A stretch of 64,000 nt of DNA from Uliginosibacterium gangwonense DSM 18521 (GTDB lineage Bacteria; Pseudomonadota; Gammaproteobacteria; Burkholderiales; Rhodocyclaceae): contig NZ_KB892834.1 in the NCBI RefSeq assembly GCF_000373965.1, forward strand, positions 510,769 through 574,768, in the 5' to 3' direction. The notes under the pieces were generated by a model. That model was not told the origin of the DNA. It did no database searches and was given only the letters and a program-made list of their open reading frames with translations. Shown here one piece after another: positions 61,404-64,000 of this stretch (the stretch's first letter is position 1; each line of letters starts with the position of its first letter). Both the position numbers and the translations under genes were made by a program.

Positions 61404-62735
61404 ATGAACATGACTCCCCCGGAGATCGTCTCCGAACTCGACAAGCACATCGTCGGCCAGAACCGCGCCAAGCGCTCGGTGGCCATCGCGCTCCGCAACC
61501 GCTGGCGGCGTGCCCAGGTGGCAGAGCCCCTGCGCCACGAAATTACACCGAAGAACATCCTGATGATCGGCCCGACTGGTGTGGGCAAGACCGAAATCGC
61601 CCGGCGTTTGGCGCGGTTGGCCAATGCCCCCTTCATCAAGGTAGAAGCCACCAAGTTCACCGAAGTGGGCTACGTGGGGCGCGATGTGGATACGATCATC
61701 CGCGATCTGGTCGACATCGCTATCAAGGATGCGCGCTCCGATGCCACGCGCCGCGTCAAGGATCGCGCCCAGGATGCTGCCGAGGATCGCATCCTCGATG
61801 TGCTTCTGCCGCCGGCCCGTCCGGTGGGTTTCGGCACGCCTGAGCCCAGCACGGAAGATAGCGCCACGCGGCAGAAATTCCGCAAGAAGCTGCGCGAAGG
61901 CGAACTTGATGACAAGGAGATCGAGATCGAAGTCGCTCAAGCGGCTGCGACCATGGAGATCATGGGCCCGCCGGGGATGGAAGACCTCACCCAGCAGCTC
62001 CAGGGCATGTTCCAGAACATGGGGCAAGGCCGCAAGAAGCTGCGCAAAATGAAGATTGCCGAGGCGCTCAAGGTGCTGGCCGACGAGGAAGCCGTCCGCA
62101 TGGTCAATGACGACGAACTCAAGACTGCCGCTTTGACCGCTGTGGAGCAGAACGGGATTGTCTTTCTGGATGAGATCGACAAGATCGCCACACGCGGTGA
62201 GTTGCAAGGGGCGGATGTTTCCCGCCAAGGCGTGCAGCGTGACCTGCTGCCCCTGGTGGAAGGCACGACCATCAATACCAAGTACGGCATGGTCAAGACT
62301 GACCACATCCTGTTCATTGCCAGCGGCGCCTTCCATCTTTCGCGGCCTTCCGATCTGATCCCGGAACTGCAGGGGCGCTTCCCGATCCGGGTGGAGCTGG
62401 ACTCGCTTAGTGTGGAAGATTTTGAGCGCATCCTCACCAGTACCGATGCCTGCCTCACACGCCAATATGAAGCGCTGATGGCGACTGAAGGTGTGGAGCT
62501 GGGTTTTACGCCCGAGGGCATCCGCCGTCTTGCGGAGATCGCCTGGCAGGTCAACGAGAAGACGGAAAACATTGGTGCCCGTCGCCTCTACACAGTGATG
62601 GAAAAGCTTCTCGAAGAGCTGGCTTTTGAAGCGGGCAAGCCAGGGGTGGCCAACCTGACTGTAGATGCAGCCTACGTCGACAACAAACTGGGACCTCTGG
62701 CTCAGCGTGAAGACTTGGCTCGCTACGTTCTGTAG
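61404..62735 (+). CDS. hslU: ATP-dependent protease HslVU, ATPase subunit HslU
   Basis: HslU is the AAA+ unfoldase of HslVU. The 443-residue protein starts [20 protein letters not shown] (after two residues). It has Walker [16 protein letters not shown], the pore motif GYVGRD, an I-domain (about 130-230), Walker [15 protein letters not shown] and a C-terminus ending DLARYVL that docks into HslV. ATG 61404 gives the standard length; the frame is open upstream within hslV. Confidence 0.98.
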   Translation: MNMTPPEIVSELDKHIVGQNRAKRSVAIALRNRWRRAQVAEPLRHEITPKNILMIGPTGVGKTEIARRLARLANAPFIKVEATKFTEVGYVGRDVDTIIRDLVDIAIKDARSDATRRVKDRAQDAAEDRILDVLLPPARPVGFGTPEPSTEDSATRQKFRKKLREGELDDKEIEIEVAQAAATMEIMGPPGMEDLTQQLQGMFQNMGQGRKKLRKMKIAEALKVLADEEAVRMVNDDELKTAALTAVEQNGIVFLDEIDKIATRGELQGADVSRQGVQRDLLPLVEGTTINTKYGMVKTDHILFIASGAFHLSRPSDLIPELQGRFPIRVELDSLSVEDFERILTSTDACLTRQYEALMATEGVELGFTPEGIRRLAEIAWQVNEKTENIGARRLYTVMEKLLEELAFEAGKPGVANLTVDAAYVDNKLGPLAQREDLARYVL

Positions 62736-62913
62736 TTGCTGCTCGTGATCTTGTTGCGTGGCCATGGCCGACGTCCCTGGCGCAACAGATTATGAGCAGT
62801 TTCTCAGGCAAAGCCCGCTAGAATGATGCCTGGTCCGCCTGCGCACCGTGCAGGCGGCAGCCGCCTCTTGCGACGCACGTCCCTGTGCGGTACAGACAGG
62901 GGCTGAGGGCATC

Positions 62914-63786
62914 ATGTTTGAGCGCATCGTTTCAGTTCTTTTCCCCGTTTTCTCGATCACCGCGATTGGTTTCTTCGTGGCCCGGCGTTCGCCACCGGAC
63001 ATGTCCCATGCCAATCGCCTGACAGCCGACGTGTTCGTTCCGGCTCTGATCTTCGGGGCATTGGCCGGGCGGGATTTCCACGTCATGCAGTACCACACCT
63101 TGGTACTGGCGATGTTGCTGGCTACGGTGTTCTGTGGGGTGGCTGCGTGGGGCGTCACACGCGTGCTCAAGGCGCAGTTCCGCACCATTGCGCCGCCGCT
63201 GATGTTCTCCAACAGCATCAACCTGGGCGTGCCGGTTGCGATGCTGGCCTTTGGCAATCAGGCCCTGCAACCCGCAATTATCTTGTTCATGGCGATCAGC
63301 ATGGTCCACTATACCTACGGTCTGTGGCTACTGGATCACCGCGCCAATATCTGGAACATCTGGCGCATGCCCTCCGTGCTGGCGATGATTGCCGGCTTCA
63401 TCGTCTCCTTCTGCGGGATTTCGATCTGGCAGCCCCTGGTGGTCGCGGTCAAGATGCTGGGCGACATCTGTATCCCGCTGATGTTGTTCTCGCTAGGGGT
63501 GCGGATGAGTGGCACCAGCTTCAAGGGCTGGCATTTCGGCTTGGGGATCGGTCTGCTGCGGCCCGTGATCGGCATGCTCGCCGCCTGGGCGGTGGTGGTA
63601 TTGCTGGGGCTCACCGGCATGGACCGATCCTTGTTCCTGCTCTACGGGGCGATGCCCCCGGCGGTGATGAACTACATCTTTGCCGAACGCTTCCACCAGG
63701 AGCCTGAGAAAGTCGCCTCCATCGTGATGATGGGCAACCTTGTCACCGTGGCCATCCTGCCGCTGGTGCTGGCTATTGTGCTCTAG
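62914..63786 (+). CDS. AEC-family transporter (auxin efflux carrier / malonate type)
   Basis: The 290-residue inner-membrane protein has about ten hydrophobic helices with the AEC layout: VSVLFPVFSITAIGFFVARR first, MFSNSINLGVPVAMLAFG in the middle, and PPAVMNYIFAERFHQEPEKV near the end. Family members move organic anions or amino-acid-like solutes; the substrate is unknown. ATG 62914 has GAGGGC upstream. A second, similar gene starts 12 bp downstream. Confidence 0.88.
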   Translation: MFERIVSVLFPVFSITAIGFFVARRSPPDMSHANRLTADVFVPALIFGALAGRDFHVMQYHTLVLAMLLATVFCGVAAWGVTRVLKAQFRTIAPPLMFSNSINLGVPVAMLAFGNQALQPAIILFMAISMVHYTYGLWLLDHRANIWNIWRMPSVLAMIAGFIVSFCGISIWQPLVVAVKMLGDICIPLMLFSLGVRMSGTSFKGWHFGLGIGLLRPVIGMLAAWAVVVLLGLTGMDRSLFLLYGAMPPAVMNYIFAERFHQEPEKVASIVMMGNLVTVAILPLVLAIVL

Positions 63787-63797
63787 GAGGGGTGCCG

Positions 63798-64000
63798 ATG
63801 TTTGAGCGTATCCTCCTGGTCGTACTCCCCGTCTTCCTGATTACCGCCCTGGGCTATTTTGTTGCCAAACGCAGCAAACCGGATTTTGATGTGATCAACC
63901 GGCTGGGGATCGATGTATTTGGCCCCATGCTGGTTTTCGGCGCGCTGGCAGGCAAGGATTTCCACATTGCAGACTACTGGACGTTGAGTGCTGCGATGGT
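63798..64000 (+). CDS. Second AEC-family transporter, 5' part (cut by window end)
   Basis: The frame from ATG 63798 gives MFERILLVVLPVFLITALGY, FVAKRSKPDFDVINRLGIDV and FGPMLVFGALAGKDFHIADY, very like the N-terminus of the gene just before it (MFERIVSVLFPVFSITAIGF). AGGAGGGG precedes the start. It is a tandem paralogue in the same operon; 67 complete codons are visible and the rest lies outside the window. Confidence 0.85.
   Translation, partial: MFERILLVVLPVFLITALGYFVAKRSKPDFDVINRLGIDVFGPMLVFGALAGKDFHIADYWTLSAAM

Noticed and set aside
61305..62765. 486-residue open frame antisense to hslU
   Set aside because: Shadow of a GC-rich, codon-biased gene; no recognisable protein motif.
62835..62857. 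CCGCCTGC/GCAGGCGG hairpin after hslU
   Set aside because: The stem is real, but no T run follows and it lies 100 bp from the stop, so I do not call it a terminator.

Overview
The window is 64 kb of a GC-rich (by eye about 60%) Gram-negative chromosome, best placed in the Betaproteobacteria and perhaps near Rhodocyclales. The placement rests on gene content and order: fdnGHI-fdhE, ybgC-tolQRA-tolB-pal-cpoB-queE-queC, a STAS protein ahead of hslVU, phoBR, ubiE-ubiJ, norR-hcp-hcr and trpI/trpBA. It is an inference from protein families, not a database result. I saw no rRNA, tRNA, CRISPR array, prophage or intact transposase.

Layout. 1-3874: 3' end of a respiratory formate dehydrogenase operon (fdnG partial, fdnH, fdnI) and its maturation factor fdhE. 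3875-5083: small accessory patch with a frameshifted gene, REP-like palindromes and a membrane-protein gene. 5362-11504: complete ribose operon rbsBACRKD, with promoter, twin LacI-family operators and a terminator. 11518-18794: a decayed gene, then a type VI secretion cargo cassette read leftward (vgrG, a Tle5-type phospholipase D effector, a Sel1-repeat periplasmic immunity protein). 18991-21200: groES-groEL with a CIRCE operator. 21473-27095: a conserved uncharacterised gene, phoBR with a Pho box, a DUF971 gene, ubiE and ubiJ. 27175-29697: a secreted S53 peptidase lipoprotein whose leader carries a cyclic-di-GMP-I riboswitch. 30023-34565: norR and the nitrosative-stress pair hcp-hcr, joined by three NorR boxes and a sigma-54 promoter. 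34759-38456: accessory genes of mostly unknown function, one clearly AT-rich. 38582-46714: trhP, a DUF2917/MocR divergent pair, an esterase, a large HD-GYP protein and trpI. 46826-51832: trpBA, a DUF805 protein, a decayed second copy of the trpA 3' end and small genes. 51841-58810: one leftward block ybgC-tolQ-tolR-tolA-tolB-pal-cpoB-queE-queC, with a second TolA C-terminal-domain reading frame between tolA and tolB. 58967-64000: dksA, a STAS protein, hslVU and two tandem AEC transporters, the last one cut by the window edge.

Themes. Envelope and stress functions dominate: Tol-Pal integrity, GroE and HslVU proteostasis, NO detoxification, phosphate sensing. Cyclic-di-GMP appears twice, as a riboswitch before the peptidase and as an HD-GYP phosphodiesterase. 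The most noteworthy items are the riboswitch-controlled S53 peptidase, the vgrG-Tle5-immunity cassette, the palindromic repeats with compensatory stem changes, the duplicated 3' ends of trpA and tolA, and a phoR gene whose best-placed start codon is ATC.
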